Notes: generated by a model from the letters alone, not told the origin. DNA of 64,000 bases from [Clostridium] innocuum (GCA_012317185.1 CP048838.1:1054001-1118000); one strand, 5' to 3'. Positions 50,136-59,852 are shown, numbered from the stretch's first letter. Program-made: numbers and translations.

Positions 50136-51455
50136 ATGTTAAGTAAAGCATATATCGTTCCGCACCCTCCGATTATCCTTTCGGAAATCGGCAGGGGGCA
50201 GGAGCGGGTTATTCAGAATACAGTGAATGCCTATCGCATGATTGCCCATGATATAGCGTCTGCAAAGCCGCAGACAATCGTTGTGTTTTCTCCGCATGCC
50301 CCAAGCTATCGGGACTATATTCAGATATCCGATGGCGCACAGGCGTTTGGCAGCTTTGAGGCCTTCGGTGTGAAGGATGTGGATATGAAGGTGTTGTACG
50401 ATGAAGATTTTGTCGATATGCTCTGTCATGCGGCAGCTTCCCAGGGACTGCCGGCCGGTACGCTGGGAGAGCAGAGTCAGACACTGGATCATGGAACCAT
50501 GGTGCCGCTGCATTTTATTTTACAGGAATACACTGATTTTCGGCTTGTGCGTATTTCAGTCAGCGGACTGGATCGTGATACACAGGTGGCCTTTGGAAAC
50601 TGTCTGCGCAGAGTTATTGATGAATCACAGCGCAATGTTGCAGTAATTGCCAGCGGAGATCTATCTCATAAGCTGAAGGAGGACGGACCGTATGGATTTC
50701 ATCCGATGGGGCCTGTATTTGATGAACAGATCGTAGATATTATTAAAAGCAATGATTATGCACGCTTGCTGACTATGGATGAGCAAATCATCGAAGAGAG
50801 TGCAAACTGCGGCTATCCTGCATTTGTGATGCTGCATGGTGTGCTGCAGGCATATCCCATTGATTCTCAATTTTTATCCTATGAGGGACCGTTCGGTGTG
50901 GGTTACGCAACGGCAATCATCAGCGTATTGAAAAAGGATCCGTATGTCGCACTTGCCCGGGAATCACTGGAGGTATACATTCGTTCACGTACAGAGCTGC
51001 CGTTACGGAAATCTCTGCCCAAAGACCTGCTTACCTGCCGGGGCGGCGTCTTTGTCTCTCTGAAAAAATTCGGTGAGCTGCGCGGGTGCGTCGGTACCAT
51101 TGCACCGGTACAGGAAAATCTGGCACAGGAGATCATTTCCAATGCGATATCCGCAGGTACCAGAGATCCTAGGTTTCTTCCGGTTGAGGAAAAGGAGCTG
51201 CCCTATCTGGAATACAGTGTGGATGTATTGAAGGAGGCTGAGCAGATTGACAGTCTGGAGCAGCTGGATGTCAGGCGATATGGAGTAATAGTCAGTGACG
51301 AGCATCGCCGGGGCTTACTGCTCCCTGATCTGGAGGGTGTGGATACACCGCTTCAGCAAATCAGTATTGCATTAAACAAGGCCGGTATGGATCCGGATGA
51401 ACCGTTTTTGCTGGAACGCTTTGAGGTTGTCCGTCACCATGAGTGCCGTATGTGA
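50136..51455 (+). CDS. amrA/amrB-type fusion: MEMO1-like / AMMECR1 fusion of the AmmeMemoRadiSam system
   Basis: The product is 439 aa from the ATG at 50136 (AAAGGAAGTG upstream). Residues 1-265 are the LigB/MEMO domain: AYIVPHPPIIL, VFSPHAPSYRD, LDHGTMVPLHF and VIASGDLSHKL carry the His and Asp metal ligands of class III extradiol dioxygenases. Residues about 275-439 are AMMECR1: GVFVSLKKFGELRGCVGTI and AGTRDPRFLPVEEKEL are its signature. The two are separate proteins in many genomes. Together with the radical SAM protein they form a conserved module, probably an anaerobic modification system, whose reaction is unknown. Confidence 0.9.
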   Translation: MLSKAYIVPHPPIILSEIGRGQERVIQNTVNAYRMIAHDIASAKPQTIVVFSPHAPSYRDYIQISDGAQAFGSFEAFGVKDVDMKVLYDEDFVDMLCHAAASQGLPAGTLGEQSQTLDHGTMVPLHFILQEYTDFRLVRISVSGLDRDTQVAFGNCLRRVIDESQRNVAVIASGDLSHKLKEDGPYGFHPMGPVFDEQIVDIIKSNDYARLLTMDEQIIEESANCGYPAFVMLHGVLQAYPIDSQFLSYEGPFGVGYATAIISVLKKDPYVALARESLEVYIRSRTELPLRKSLPKDLLTCRGGVFVSLKKFGELRGCVGTIAPVQENLAQEIISNAISAGTRDPRFLPVEEKELPYLEYSVDVLKEAEQIDSLEQLDVRRYGVIVSDEHRRGLLLPDLEGVDTPLQQISIALNKAGMDPDEPFLLERFEVVRHHECRM

Positions 51456-52263
51456 GCTTTGTCCGCATAGGTGCCTTATACCGGAGGGAAAACGTGGATT
51501 CTGCGGTGTAAGAACATGCAGAAACGGCCGTATTGTTTCCACTGCCTACGGGAAGATATCATCCATGGCTCTTGACCCGATTGAGAAGAAACCGCTTCGC
51601 CGTTTCCATCCGGGCTCACAGATTATGTCAATTGGCAGCATGGGCTGTAATATGCGTTGTCCGTTCTGTCAGAATTATGAGATTTCAATGCAGGAGGACG
51701 CTGCATTTTGTGTTCGACTACAGCCGCAAAAGCTTGTGGACATCGCCTTGCAGCAGAAGCAGAGGGGCAATATCGGTATCGCTTATACGTATAATGAGCC
51801 TTTGATCAACTTTGAATTTGTTCTTGCCTGCTGCAAGCTGGCACGGCAGCACGGGCTGAAAAACGTCATTGTTACAAATGGCTATATACAGGAGCAGAAG
51901 CTGCTTGAGCTGCTCCCCTATGTCGATGCAATGAATATCGATGTGAAGGCCTTCGATGAGGAGGGCTATCGCAGACTGCAGGGAGATTTTACAGCCGTAC
52001 GCCGCAGTGTGGAGCTGGCTGTTCAGCATACACATGTTGAAATCACCTCCCTTATGGTGCCGGGACTGCATGATGATGTAGATCGAATCGAGGAGGAAGC
52101 GGCATGGCTTGCTTCTTTGCATCCGGATATACCGCTCCATTTAACAAGGTTTTTTCCCATGTATCACATGTACGGGGAGCAGCCTACAGCAAAGCAGCTG
52201 ATCCTGGAGGCGGTGAAAGCAGCATCCGGATGGCTGCGATATGTCTATGCTGGAAATATATGA
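51439..52263 (+). CDS. amrS: AmmeMemoRadiSam system radical SAM enzyme
   Basis: The product is 274 aa, with ATG at 51439 inside the end of the previous gene (17-bp overlap). The radical SAM motif is Cys70-x3-Cys74-x2-Cys77 (CNMRCPFC). The GAR-like binding segment and PflA-type strand pattern (IGIAYTYNEPLINFEF, NVIVTNGYI) follow. The N-terminal CELCPHRC and CGVRTC may bind a second cluster. It needs an anaerobic cell and generates a 5'-deoxyadenosyl radical; the target is unknown. Confidence 0.92.
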   Translation: MSAVCELCPHRCLIPEGKRGFCGVRTCRNGRIVSTAYGKISSMALDPIEKKPLRRFHPGSQIMSIGSMGCNMRCPFCQNYEISMQEDAAFCVRLQPQKLVDIALQQKQRGNIGIAYTYNEPLINFEFVLACCKLARQHGLKNVIVTNGYIQEQKLLELLPYVDAMNIDVKAFDEEGYRRLQGDFTAVRRSVELAVQHTHVEITSLMVPGLHDDVDRIEEEAAWLASLHPDIPLHLTRFFPMYHMYGEQPTAKQLILEAVKAASGWLRYVYAGNI

Positions 52264-52323
52264 CAGGAAACAAACATGAAAACATGCATATACTACTATG
52301 GAACAAGGGTGTTCTTCTGTAAC

Positions 52324-52341
52324 GGGGAGGACCCCTTTTTT
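52324..52341 (+). terminator. Terminator of the AmmeMemoRadiSam pair
   Basis: GGGG-AGGA-CCCC (52324-52335), followed by six T. The ribosome site of the next gene follows directly. Confidence 0.65.
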
Positions 52342-52355
52342 AAGGAGGACGGGTT

Positions 52356-54191
52356 ATGTGTGGTATTGCAGGAATCGTAGACGGGGAACACCGGATGAAG
52401 TATCGAAATCAGCAGGCGGTGGAAGACATGCTGGATACGATGAAACGACGAGGACCTGATCAGCAGAATATATATACGGATGAGGCGGTTACTCTGCTGC
52501 ATGCACGACTGAGTGTTATGGACTTGCAGCATGGAAAACAGCCTATGCAGCTGAAAAGCGACCCCCGCTACGTAATGGTTTATAACGGGGAGCTGTATAA
52601 TACGGAGGAGCTGCGCAGAGAATTGCAGAAAAAAGGATATGCATTTCAGGAAACCAGCGATACGGAGGTGCTGTTACAGGCCTTTATAGAGTGGAAGGAA
52701 ACCGTGGTGGAAAGGCTGAACGGCATCTTCGCCTTTGCCGTATGGGATAAAAAAGCACACAGATTGTTTATGGCAAGAGATCGTATGGGAGTAAAGCCGC
52801 TGTTTTATACGCTGCAGGAAGGGGCGATGCTGTTTGCTTCGGAAATGAAGGCACTGCTGGCGCATCCGCAAATCCCTGCGATTCTGCATGCGGACGGCAT
52901 TGCGGAAATCATGCTGCTGGGTCCGGGCAGAACACCGGGCTATGGAGTATTTCATAATATACGGGAGCTTAAGCCGGGACAGTATGCATGGTATGACCAC
53001 AAGGGGATGCGGCTGACAACCTATTTCCACTTACAGGATAGAGAGCATCCGAATGATTTTGCGACTACGGTACAGACGGTGCATGATCTAGTGACAGATT
53101 CCATACGGCGGCAGCTGATCGCCGATGTGGATGTCGCAACGTTTCTCTCAGGGGGGCTGGATTCCAGTATCATATCTGCAGTGGCAGCTAGGGAATTCAA
53201 AAAGCAGGGAAAAACACTGCACACCTTTTCGGTAAACTATGAGGATAATGAGAAATACTTCCACTCAACAAAATTTCAGCCCAATTCCGATCAGCATTAT
53301 ATTGAGGTTATGCAGAACTTTCTGCAAAGTGATCACCACAATATTGTCCTGAAAACAGAGGATTTGGTTGACGCATTGTATACGGCAGTGGATGCCAGAG
53401 ATTTACCCGGTATGGCAGATGTGGACAGCTCCTTACTGCTGTTCTGTAAGGAAATACGCAAATACTGTACGGTCGCCTTGTCCGGAGAGTGTGCGGATGA
53501 GATATTCGGCGGTTATCCGTGGTACCGCGATCCGAAGATTCGCGCCACCTATGGCTTTCCATGGGCACAATCCACAAAATACCGCATGGGCTTTCTGAAT
53601 GAGGAGCTTGCGGAGCAAATCAACGCAGTCACCTATGTCGATCAGCGCTATCAGGAGACACTGAAGCAAAGTGACATCCTGTGCAATCGCACAAAGGAAG
53701 AAAGGCGCCTTCGTGAAATGGTGAATCTGAACATGAAATGGTTCATGCAGACGCTGCTGGATCGCAAAGACCGTATGTCCATGTACAATTCTCTGGAGGT
53801 GCGGGTTCCTTTTTGCGATATGCGCATTGCGGAATATCTGTATAGCGTTCCATGGGAATTCAAAGATTATCAGGGCTATGAAAAGGGATTACTGCGGGAA
53901 GCGGTCAAGGGTCTGCTTCCGGATGAGGTGCTCTGGCGGAAAAAAAGCCCATATCCGAAGACCTGGCATCCGAAATACCGTGCGCTTGTCAGCAGACAGA
54001 TGGAGGAGCTGCTTGCACAGGGCAATGAGCCCCTGCTGCAAATTGTAAAAAAGGAAAAGCTGCAGGAGCTGCTACGTGAGGATCGCTCGATTCCATGGTA
54101 TGGACAGCTTATGAATACACCGCAGACGATTGCATATCTGCTGCAGGTGAATTACTGGCTGAAAAAGTATCACGTTCAGATTCAGGTTTAG
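52356..54191 (+). CDS. asnB: Asparagine synthetase (glutamine-hydrolysing)
   Basis: The product is 611 aa, full length, with ATG after AAGGAGG. The N-terminal Cys (MCGIAGI) is the glutaminase nucleophile, with RLSVMDL and the RGPDQQN loop. The C-terminal synthetase domain has the PPi loop TFLSGGLDSS near 260. It makes asparagine from aspartate, glutamine and ATP. It is a single gene. Confidence 0.94.
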   Translation: MCGIAGIVDGEHRMKYRNQQAVEDMLDTMKRRGPDQQNIYTDEAVTLLHARLSVMDLQHGKQPMQLKSDPRYVMVYNGELYNTEELRRELQKKGYAFQETSDTEVLLQAFIEWKETVVERLNGIFAFAVWDKKAHRLFMARDRMGVKPLFYTLQEGAMLFASEMKALLAHPQIPAILHADGIAEIMLLGPGRTPGYGVFHNIRELKPGQYAWYDHKGMRLTTYFHLQDREHPNDFATTVQTVHDLVTDSIRRQLIADVDVATFLSGGLDSSIISAVAAREFKKQGKTLHTFSVNYEDNEKYFHSTKFQPNSDQHYIEVMQNFLQSDHHNIVLKTEDLVDALYTAVDARDLPGMADVDSSLLLFCKEIRKYCTVALSGECADEIFGGYPWYRDPKIRATYGFPWAQSTKYRMGFLNEELAEQINAVTYVDQRYQETLKQSDILCNRTKEERRLREMVNLNMKWFMQTLLDRKDRMSMYNSLEVRVPFCDMRIAEYLYSVPWEFKDYQGYEKGLLREAVKGLLPDEVLWRKKSPYPKTWHPKYRALVSRQMEELLAQGNEPLLQIVKKEKLQELLREDRSIPWYGQLMNTPQTIAYLLQVNYWLKKYHVQIQV

Positions 54192-54270
54192 AAGCTGTAA
54201 ACGCATAATGGATGAAAAAGCAGTGAGGAAGGAGATATGGTTCTTTCTCGCTTGTGGGTAAACTTAACAT

Positions 54271-54319
54271 AGGAAGACTTCAGTACTATTGTAGTTACAA
54301 TAGAAGTTGAAGTCTTCCT
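54271..54319. terminator. Long two-part hairpin after asnB, probably bidirectional terminator
   Basis: AGGAAGACTTCA (54271-54282) pairs with TGAAGTCTTCCT (54308-54319), and inside CTATTGT (54286-54292) pairs with ACAATAG (54297-54303) around AGTT. Both stems are perfect. Confidence 0.75.
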
Positions 54320-54475
54320 TTTGCAAACACCCTAAAGTAAGAAAGAACCGGAAATATCCAATCACTGCTTTTTTGCAGGCATGTACGAGCCGGAAGTGCA
54401 GTATACTGTGTGTTTTCCAAGCAGTATAAAAAACGCATTCACATATGGAGAATGCGCTGTGATTGTTAAAGTAAT

Positions 54476-54622
54476 TTATTTGTGTGAGCGTATCTGATGT
54501 ATGATCAGATATACAAAAGCAACTGCACACAGGGCGATAAGTATATACGAAATGATTTCACTTCGCTGCGACGTGTATTTACCGCCGATTTCTGCTATAC
54601 TGGCAAGGTTTAATGGTTCCAT
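54476..54622 (-). CDS. Single-pass membrane peptide, 48 aa
   Basis: AAGGAG is 4 bases before the ATG at 54622. The product starts MEPLNLASIAEIGGKYTSQR, then one hydrophobic helix (IISYILIALCAVAFVYLII) and a His/Arg/Lys tail. It is separated from the DMT gene upstream by 99 bp. No family is recognised. A second such peptide is at 24382. Confidence 0.6.
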   Translation of the reverse strand: MEPLNLASIAEIGGKYTSQRSEIISYILIALCAVAFVYLIIHQIRSHK

Positions 54623-54721
54623 GGGACTCCTTCATAAATAAGCTGTTTTCTGTTTTCATTATATCATAGTTTTTACCGATTCCCATATCATCATGCAAAA
54701 TCGGGTAAATTTTAAGAAAAC

Positions 54722-55597
54722 TTAAGAAGAAGCCGCTGTATGCTGATCCCTGCTCATGATAATCAGCGCTGTAAAGATAATGCAGCATCCTATGATCTTT
54801 GCCGGTGTCAGGGCTTCCTTTAGAAACAGGGCACCGCAGACAACTGAGGTAACCGGTTCAAACAGACAAAACAGTGACGCTGTACTGGAGCCAAGGTATT
54901 GAATCCCCTTCTGCAGCAAAACCACAGCAAGAAAGCTGGACACCAGCGATAGCAGAAGAATCAGCCCGTATGCATTCCATGGCAGAATAAATTGTATGGA
55001 GGAAAACAGCAAATGATACACAAGTGTTTCAAGCAAGATAAAGATGGCAAGATAAAAGGATATTTTATAGGCATTCTGATGAGAAAGCCGTGTTTTCTCC
55101 AGCTGAACCATGTAAAAGGCGTAGGTAAGTCCCGAGCCTGCTGCCAATAACAGACCCAGCATGCTGCCGGAATTGCTCAGATCTAAAAAGCAAAGTGCTC
55201 CCAGCAGTGCAAGAGAGAGTGCCGTAAGCTTACGCCTGCTGAGTATTTCGTGATATACAGCAAAGCAGAGCAGCGAAACAAATACCGGATATAGAAAATG
55301 CAGTGTTGTCGCACACCCGACATCAATATAGGAATAGGAGGTAAACAGCAGAATGGTTGTCAGTCCGCTTCCAAAGATGGCAATGATACCGGTATTGCGC
55401 AGATCGTGTGCAGAAATGGAAAAGGAGATGTGCCTGCCCTTCATGATCACCGCAAGCATGGGAATAACAAATAGAGACCGGTAAAATACCACGGTCATGG
55501 AGTTGGCACCGTATCCGTAAACCGCTCTTGTGATCAGCGGTGTGATGCCGAATAAAACAGCAGATAAGACTGTATATAGAATACCTTTTGTATGCAT
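54722..55597 (-). CDS. EamA/DMT family transporter
   Basis: The product is 291 aa, with ten hydrophobic helices in two EamA repeats. It starts LYTVLSAVLFGITPLITRAVY, and the second half has the repeat match around LVSSFLAVVLLQKGI with the typical PVTSVVCGALFLKEALTP. It exports a metabolite or amino acid. It is a single gene, divergent from the ABC pair at 55702. Confidence 0.9.
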   Translation of the reverse strand: MHTKGILYTVLSAVLFGITPLITRAVYGYGANSMTVVFYRSLFVIPMLAVIMKGRHISFSISAHDLRNTGIIAIFGSGLTTILLFTSYSYIDVGCATTLHFLYPVFVSLLCFAVYHEILSRRKLTALSLALLGALCFLDLSNSGSMLGLLLAAGSGLTYAFYMVQLEKTRLSHQNAYKISFYLAIFILLETLVYHLLFSSIQFILPWNAYGLILLLSLVSSFLAVVLLQKGIQYLGSSTASLFCLFEPVTSVVCGALFLKEALTPAKIIGCCIIFTALIIMSRDQHTAASS

Positions 55598-55701
55598 TGT
55601 ATCACCCTCACGTCATCCTATTATATATCATATGGTATATGTGTGGAAGTATTTTTCAACTTATGGTATTCTAAAAATGTAAAGAAAGGATACGGGAAAT
55701 T

Positions 55702-56337
55702 ATGTTTGAACTGAAAAATGTTACATTTAAGCATATTCTTCATATACAGCATGTATGTCTGGACCGCTGTGTTACCTGCATCATTGGCCCCAGTGGCAGT
55801 GGAAAAACCACGATGCTGCGTCTGTTGAATCGTTTGAATGAGGCTGAACAGGGAACGATTTTGTACAATGGGGAGGATATTCAGAAACTGAATCCGATGG
55901 AGCTGCGAAGACGGGTCGTCATGCTGGGGCAGACACCGGTGATCTATCCGGGAGATATCGAGGATAATCTTCAAATCGGATTACGACTGAGCGGCCGGCT
56001 TCCTGCCACGAAGCAAAAGCTGAAGGAATACCTGGAAAAAGTGGATTTGCATAAGGAGCTGCAGGAGAGCTGTGAACGTCTGTCAGGGGGAGAAAAACAG
56101 CGGCTCTGCCTGGCACGGGTGATGCTGATGGATGCAGAGGTCTATCTGGTGGATGAGCCAAGCTCGGCTCTGGATAAGGAAACGGAGAGCTTTGTCATTG
56201 AGAATCTTGTACACTTTGTGACAGAACGAAAGCGGCAGCTGATCATGGTTACGCATTCCGCAGAGGTATCGGCAAAGTATCCGAAGAGTCTTTTGCGTAT
56301 AGAAAACGGTGATACGAGGGGGTATGTGTATGAATGA
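55702..56337 (+). CDS. ABC transporter ATPase, FetA/YbbL-like
   Basis: The product is 211 aa. Walker A is IGPSGSGKTTML near 28, signature LSGGEKQR near 127, Walker B VYLVDEPSSALD near 148. Together with the next gene it matches the FetA-FetB pair, which in E. coli is associated with iron export under oxidative stress. It overlaps fetB-like by 8 bp. Confidence 0.85.
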   Translation: MFELKNVTFKHILHIQHVCLDRCVTCIIGPSGSGKTTMLRLLNRLNEAEQGTILYNGEDIQKLNPMELRRRVVMLGQTPVIYPGDIEDNLQIGLRLSGRLPATKQKLKEYLEKVDLHKELQESCERLSGGEKQRLCLARVMLMDAEVYLVDEPSSALDKETESFVIENLVHFVTERKRQLIMVTHSAEVSAKYPKSLLRIENGDTRGYVYE

Positions 56338-57109
56338 TTCCGTTATGGATCTTTCCATTGTTAATCTGGCCATCGCCTATATCTTTGTGTTGCTTTTGCT
56401 TATCATCTTTCGTGCAAGAGGTATTCGCAGGGAGAATATGATTCTGATTGCTACTACGCGAATGACGGTACAGCTGACGATTATGGGGTATATACTGCTC
56501 TATGTATTTAAAAATCCAAGCTGGTGGCTTACACTTCTCATGCTGCTGATCATGCTTGGCTTTGCCATCTACAATGCCGCAAAAAGAGTCCGCTATGATA
56601 TGAGCGATGATTTAAAGCGGCTGATGGGCGTTTCTATGACGATCGGCTATCTCTGTACGGCAGTTGTCTTTATGCTGCTGGTACTGCAGGTTCGCCCCTG
56701 GTTCAATCCGCAGTATTTTATACCGATTTCCGGTATGATTATCGGCAATTCCATGACCGGTATTGCGCTGGGGGCAAACCGTCTTTGTGCAAATATGCAG
56801 GATCACCGGGAGAAGATTGAAAATTCACTCATGCTGGGAGCATCTCCAAAGCTTGCTGCTCATGAGGAAGTAAATGATGCCTTTGACAGCGCCATTCTGC
56901 CAACCATGAACAATATGATGACAATGGGGATCGTATCACTTCCCGGTATGATGACGGGTCAGATGCTGTCCGGAACCTTCCCCTTGACGGCGATCAAGTA
57001 TCAGATTGGTATTATGCTTGCAATCCTGGGCTGTACGGCTGTTACTGTTGTTGTCTTTGTGACTCTGGGATATAAGACGTTTTTTACTCGTCATGCTTCT
57101 TTAAAATAA
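56330..57109 (+). CDS. ABC transporter permease, FetB/YbbM (UPF0014)-like
   Basis: The product is 259 aa. The ATG at 56330 is taken because GAGGGGGT is at the right distance; the ATG at 56324 is too close. About seven hydrophobic segments are visible. ISGMIIGNSMTGIALGANRL near 141 and VSLPGMMTGQMLSGTFPL near 210 are the UPF0014 signatures. Confidence 0.87.
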   Translation: MNDSVMDLSIVNLAIAYIFVLLLLIIFRARGIRRENMILIATTRMTVQLTIMGYILLYVFKNPSWWLTLLMLLIMLGFAIYNAAKRVRYDMSDDLKRLMGVSMTIGYLCTAVVFMLLVLQVRPWFNPQYFIPISGMIIGNSMTGIALGANRLCANMQDHREKIENSLMLGASPKLAAHEEVNDAFDSAILPTMNNMMTMGIVSLPGMMTGQMLSGTFPLTAIKYQIGIMLAILGCTAVTVVVFVTLGYKTFFTRHASLK

Positions 57110-57200
57110 TATTCATTCCTTGCAGTATCCTTATACAGGGCATTCCGTGGAAAGCGAAAGATGATGTGTTTGCCGTATACTCTAGGTGGAGGTGATGCTT

Positions 57201-58097
57201 ATGCAGGCATGGGAAGCAATACAGAAGACCCTGGATTATATGGAGGAGCATTATGAGGAGGAACTGACAATCGAACAGCTTTCGTCAATTGCGCATCTGT
57301 CGAGGTTTTACTATCAGCGGCTGTTTTACCGACTGACAGGATATACGGTCAGTGAGTATCTGCGCAGCGTACGGCTGAAAATGGCGGCAGGACTGTTGAA
57401 GGCGGATAACGGAAAAATCATGGACATTGCAATGCAATGCGGATTTTCCAGTCACAGTACCTTGACCAGAGCATTTCGGCAGTGCTATGGAATGTCTCCG
57501 GCGGAGTATCGTGCATCATCGGATATCCATCTGGATCATGTGATCAAGCCGGAGCTGCGCATGCAATATACCCTGGTGGATGAAGGTGTGCCTTTGATCT
57601 GTGACGATATGGTTCTGGAAATTCAACGCAGAGTACAAAAGGAACCACTGTGGTTCAGCGGCTACACAAAAGAGGATGAAAGTGCTAAAATTGCGCAGCC
57701 GAAGGAGAATACGCTGGTGGCACTCTGGGATCGCTTGGAACAGGATGATGTACTGCAGCATGCTGCTCTTGATGAAGGAAATGATATTCTGACGCCTTCA
57801 CAAACACCGGGAGCCTTCACATATATGGCCGCTGTTCATACGGCAGAGCCGGTAAAGGGATATACCGCCTTTGAAATGCCTGTGGGCACCTATGCTGTCT
57901 GTGAATATGAGGCGGAAAGCTTTGAAGACCTCGTACAGAAGGCATTGTATAAGGCAAGCGCCTATCTGTTTGAGGTATGGCTGCCAAGACATGGCTATGC
58001 ATGTGATGCATTTCTCATACAGCGCTATATCCGTCCGAAGCAGGAGGATTGCAGGCTGCAGCTGTGGGTGAAAATATCAGATTCCTTAACCCTGTAA
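57201..58097 (+). CDS. AraC family regulator with GyrI-like effector domain
   Basis: The product is 298 aa from ATG 57201 (GGAGGTG at 57188-57194). Residues 3-105 are the AraC double helix-turn-helix: LTIEQLSSIAHLSRFYYQRL, then IMDIAMQCGFSSHSTLTRAF. Residues about 140-298 are a GyrI/Rob effector domain (EIQRRVQKEPLWFSGYTKE at its start). This layout is found in regulators of drug or metal resistance. It lies 91 bp after the FetB-like gene and may regulate it (inference). Confidence 0.9.
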   Translation: MQAWEAIQKTLDYMEEHYEEELTIEQLSSIAHLSRFYYQRLFYRLTGYTVSEYLRSVRLKMAAGLLKADNGKIMDIAMQCGFSSHSTLTRAFRQCYGMSPAEYRASSDIHLDHVIKPELRMQYTLVDEGVPLICDDMVLEIQRRVQKEPLWFSGYTKEDESAKIAQPKENTLVALWDRLEQDDVLQHAALDEGNDILTPSQTPGAFTYMAAVHTAEPVKGYTAFEMPVGTYAVCEYEAESFEDLVQKALYKASAYLFEVWLPRHGYACDAFLIQRYIRPKQEDCRLQLWVKISDSLTL

Positions 58098-58122
58098 AGA
58101 AGCTGTGCAGCAATACCTTTTC

Positions 58123-58173
58123 AACACTGTTTTTTTCAGTCTGATACAGGCGGGAATCAGCAGTGTTTTTTCT
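58123..58173 (+). terminator. Terminator of the AraC/GyrI gene
   Basis: AACACTG (58123-58129) pairs with CAGTGTT (58161-58167), followed by T. Confidence 0.6.
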
Positions 58174-58257
58174 TTACTTTTTAAAGTGCTTACGTTATCA
58201 TATACATACAGGTAGTATCATATTATATCTGTAATTCAGGTAGGGAGGTATGCGCAA

Positions 58258-59811
58258 ATGAAAAAGAAATATGCAGCTCTGTTTGTCAGCGGTGCATTGC
58301 TGATTAGTAATGCAGGCCTTCTGAAAGCAGAGAGTTTCGAAGGAAGAGAAAGTGAGATGAATGCCAAATGTGCAGTCATCAAGGATACGAAAACACAGGA
58401 GGAGTGCAGCAGATACAAGGATTATCTGCAAAGCAAATCCGATAATCTGGATAAGGAAATCAGTGATATCAAGAGTCAGATTGCCAGTGTTAAGGGCGAT
58501 GTGGAAAAGGTCAGCAAGCTGATTGCGGATAACAATAAGAAAATCGCGAGCTATGAAAAAGAAATCAGCAGTATACAGGCTAGTATTGACCAGACACAGA
58601 GCTCGATCAGTGACCTGAAGAAACAGATTAAGGAAAAAGAGGATAGCATCAAGGAGCGCGACAAGCAGATGCGTGCGCGTCTTTTGGAAATGCAGGCCTA
58701 TACCGGCAGTAATTATTATATTGATTTTTTGATGGGCTCCACCAGCTTTACGGATCTGCTGAGAAGAACGGAAATCGTAGGCGAGCTGAACAGATATGAA
58801 AACGAGCAGATCAAAACATTGAATAAGGAAAAGAAAAAGCTGGATCAGGATCGTAAGATTGTGGAAGAACAGAAGGAGCTTCTTGTTGTTCAGCAGAAGG
58901 ATGTAAAATCCAGCAAGGCCAAGGTGGAAGCGCTGAATGAGGTGAAAAAGGATCTGCTGAGTGATTATCACGCAAAGGAAGCAAATCTTGCTACACAGAA
59001 GCGTGAGGCACAGATGGCACAGGCAAATCTGCCGAAGGTGGATCTGTCGCTGGCCGCTGATTTTGATGAGCCTGAGCAGCAGCCGGAAAAACCGGATACT
59101 CCACAGAACGGTGGGAATGAAACAGGTAACAGCGGGAATACAGATAACGGTAATTCCGGTGACGGGAATACGGATAATGGAAATACCGATCCGGATAAGG
59201 GCAACAGTGGAAATTCCGGCGGGAACAGCGGAAATAACTCAAATAACGGTTCTTCCGGCGGTACGGCACAAAGCTCCAGCTTTATCGCCCCGCTGCAAAG
59301 CGGCTGGCATTATGAAGCAGGAACCTGGGCCTATCCTGGCGGCGGCGGACATATGGGAATGGATTTCTCTACCGGCTCAACGACAGGGATTCCGGTTGTA
59401 GCACCGGCAAACGGTATCATCATTCATACATATCAGGGCTGCGGCTATGGCGCCTTGAATAACTGGTGTGGTATTCCGGCAGGTGGCGGAAACAACGTTG
59501 CACTTCTAACAAGGGTAAACGGTGTCGTATATGCTATGCCGTTCTATCACTTAAGCTCCGTTGCGGTAAGTGTGGGGCAGCGTGTGAACCAGGGACAGGT
59601 TATGGGATATTCCGGAAGCTCCGGTAACAGCTCCGGTCCGCATTGCCATGTTGAAATCATACGCGTTGGTTCCATGACGATGACGGCTGCATTAAATCAG
59701 TTTAACCGTACGGGAGATCTGACCTTCGGTACCGGATGGAATGCGGATGCACCGAATGCATGCGGCTCAGCACCATGCCGGGAGAGGCCGGAAAATTACT
59801 GGTTGCGTTAG
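58258..59811 (+). CDS. Secreted M23 peptidoglycan endopeptidase with coiled coil (PcsB-like)
   Basis: The product is 517 aa, with ATG after AGGGAGGT. The signal peptide is MKKKYAALFVSGALLISNAG, cleaved near LLKAES. A long coiled coil (about 45-260) contains the PcsB-type segment RLLEMQAYTGSNYYIDFLMG. A low-complexity Asn/Gly/Ser linker (about 275-340) precedes the M23 domain, whose zinc residues lie in GGHMGMDFSTG and GPHCHVEI. It cuts stem peptides; the coiled coil in PcsB is held by FtsEX. The 12-residue tail has two Cys that could form a disulfide. Confidence 0.92.
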   Translation: MKKKYAALFVSGALLISNAGLLKAESFEGRESEMNAKCAVIKDTKTQEECSRYKDYLQSKSDNLDKEISDIKSQIASVKGDVEKVSKLIADNNKKIASYEKEISSIQASIDQTQSSISDLKKQIKEKEDSIKERDKQMRARLLEMQAYTGSNYYIDFLMGSTSFTDLLRRTEIVGELNRYENEQIKTLNKEKKKLDQDRKIVEEQKELLVVQQKDVKSSKAKVEALNEVKKDLLSDYHAKEANLATQKREAQMAQANLPKVDLSLAADFDEPEQQPEKPDTPQNGGNETGNSGNTDNGNSGDGNTDNGNTDPDKGNSGNSGGNSGNNSNNGSSGGTAQSSSFIAPLQSGWHYEAGTWAYPGGGGHMGMDFSTGSTTGIPVVAPANGIIIHTYQGCGYGALNNWCGIPAGGGNNVALLTRVNGVVYAMPFYHLSSVAVSVGQRVNQGQVMGYSGSSGNSSGPHCHVEIIRVGSMTMTAALNQFNRTGDLTFGTGWNADAPNACGSAPCRERPENYWLR

Positions 59812-59824
59812 ATATAAATGAGAG

Positions 59825-59852
59825 GACAGCTTGTGACAGGCTGTCTTTTTTT
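59825..59852 (+). terminator. Terminator of the M23 gene
   Basis: GACAGC (59825-59830) pairs with GCTGTC (59840-59845), followed by seven T. Confidence 0.88.

Noticed and set aside
59000..59270. Tandem DNA repeat in the M23 gene as a mobile or CRISPR repeat
   Set aside because: It encodes a degenerate Gly/Asn/Ser linker; units vary and there are no spacers.
58961..59401. Arg/Ile-rich frame of 146 codons on the plus strand
   Set aside because: Frame-shifted reading of the repetitive Asn/Gly linker of the M23 gene.
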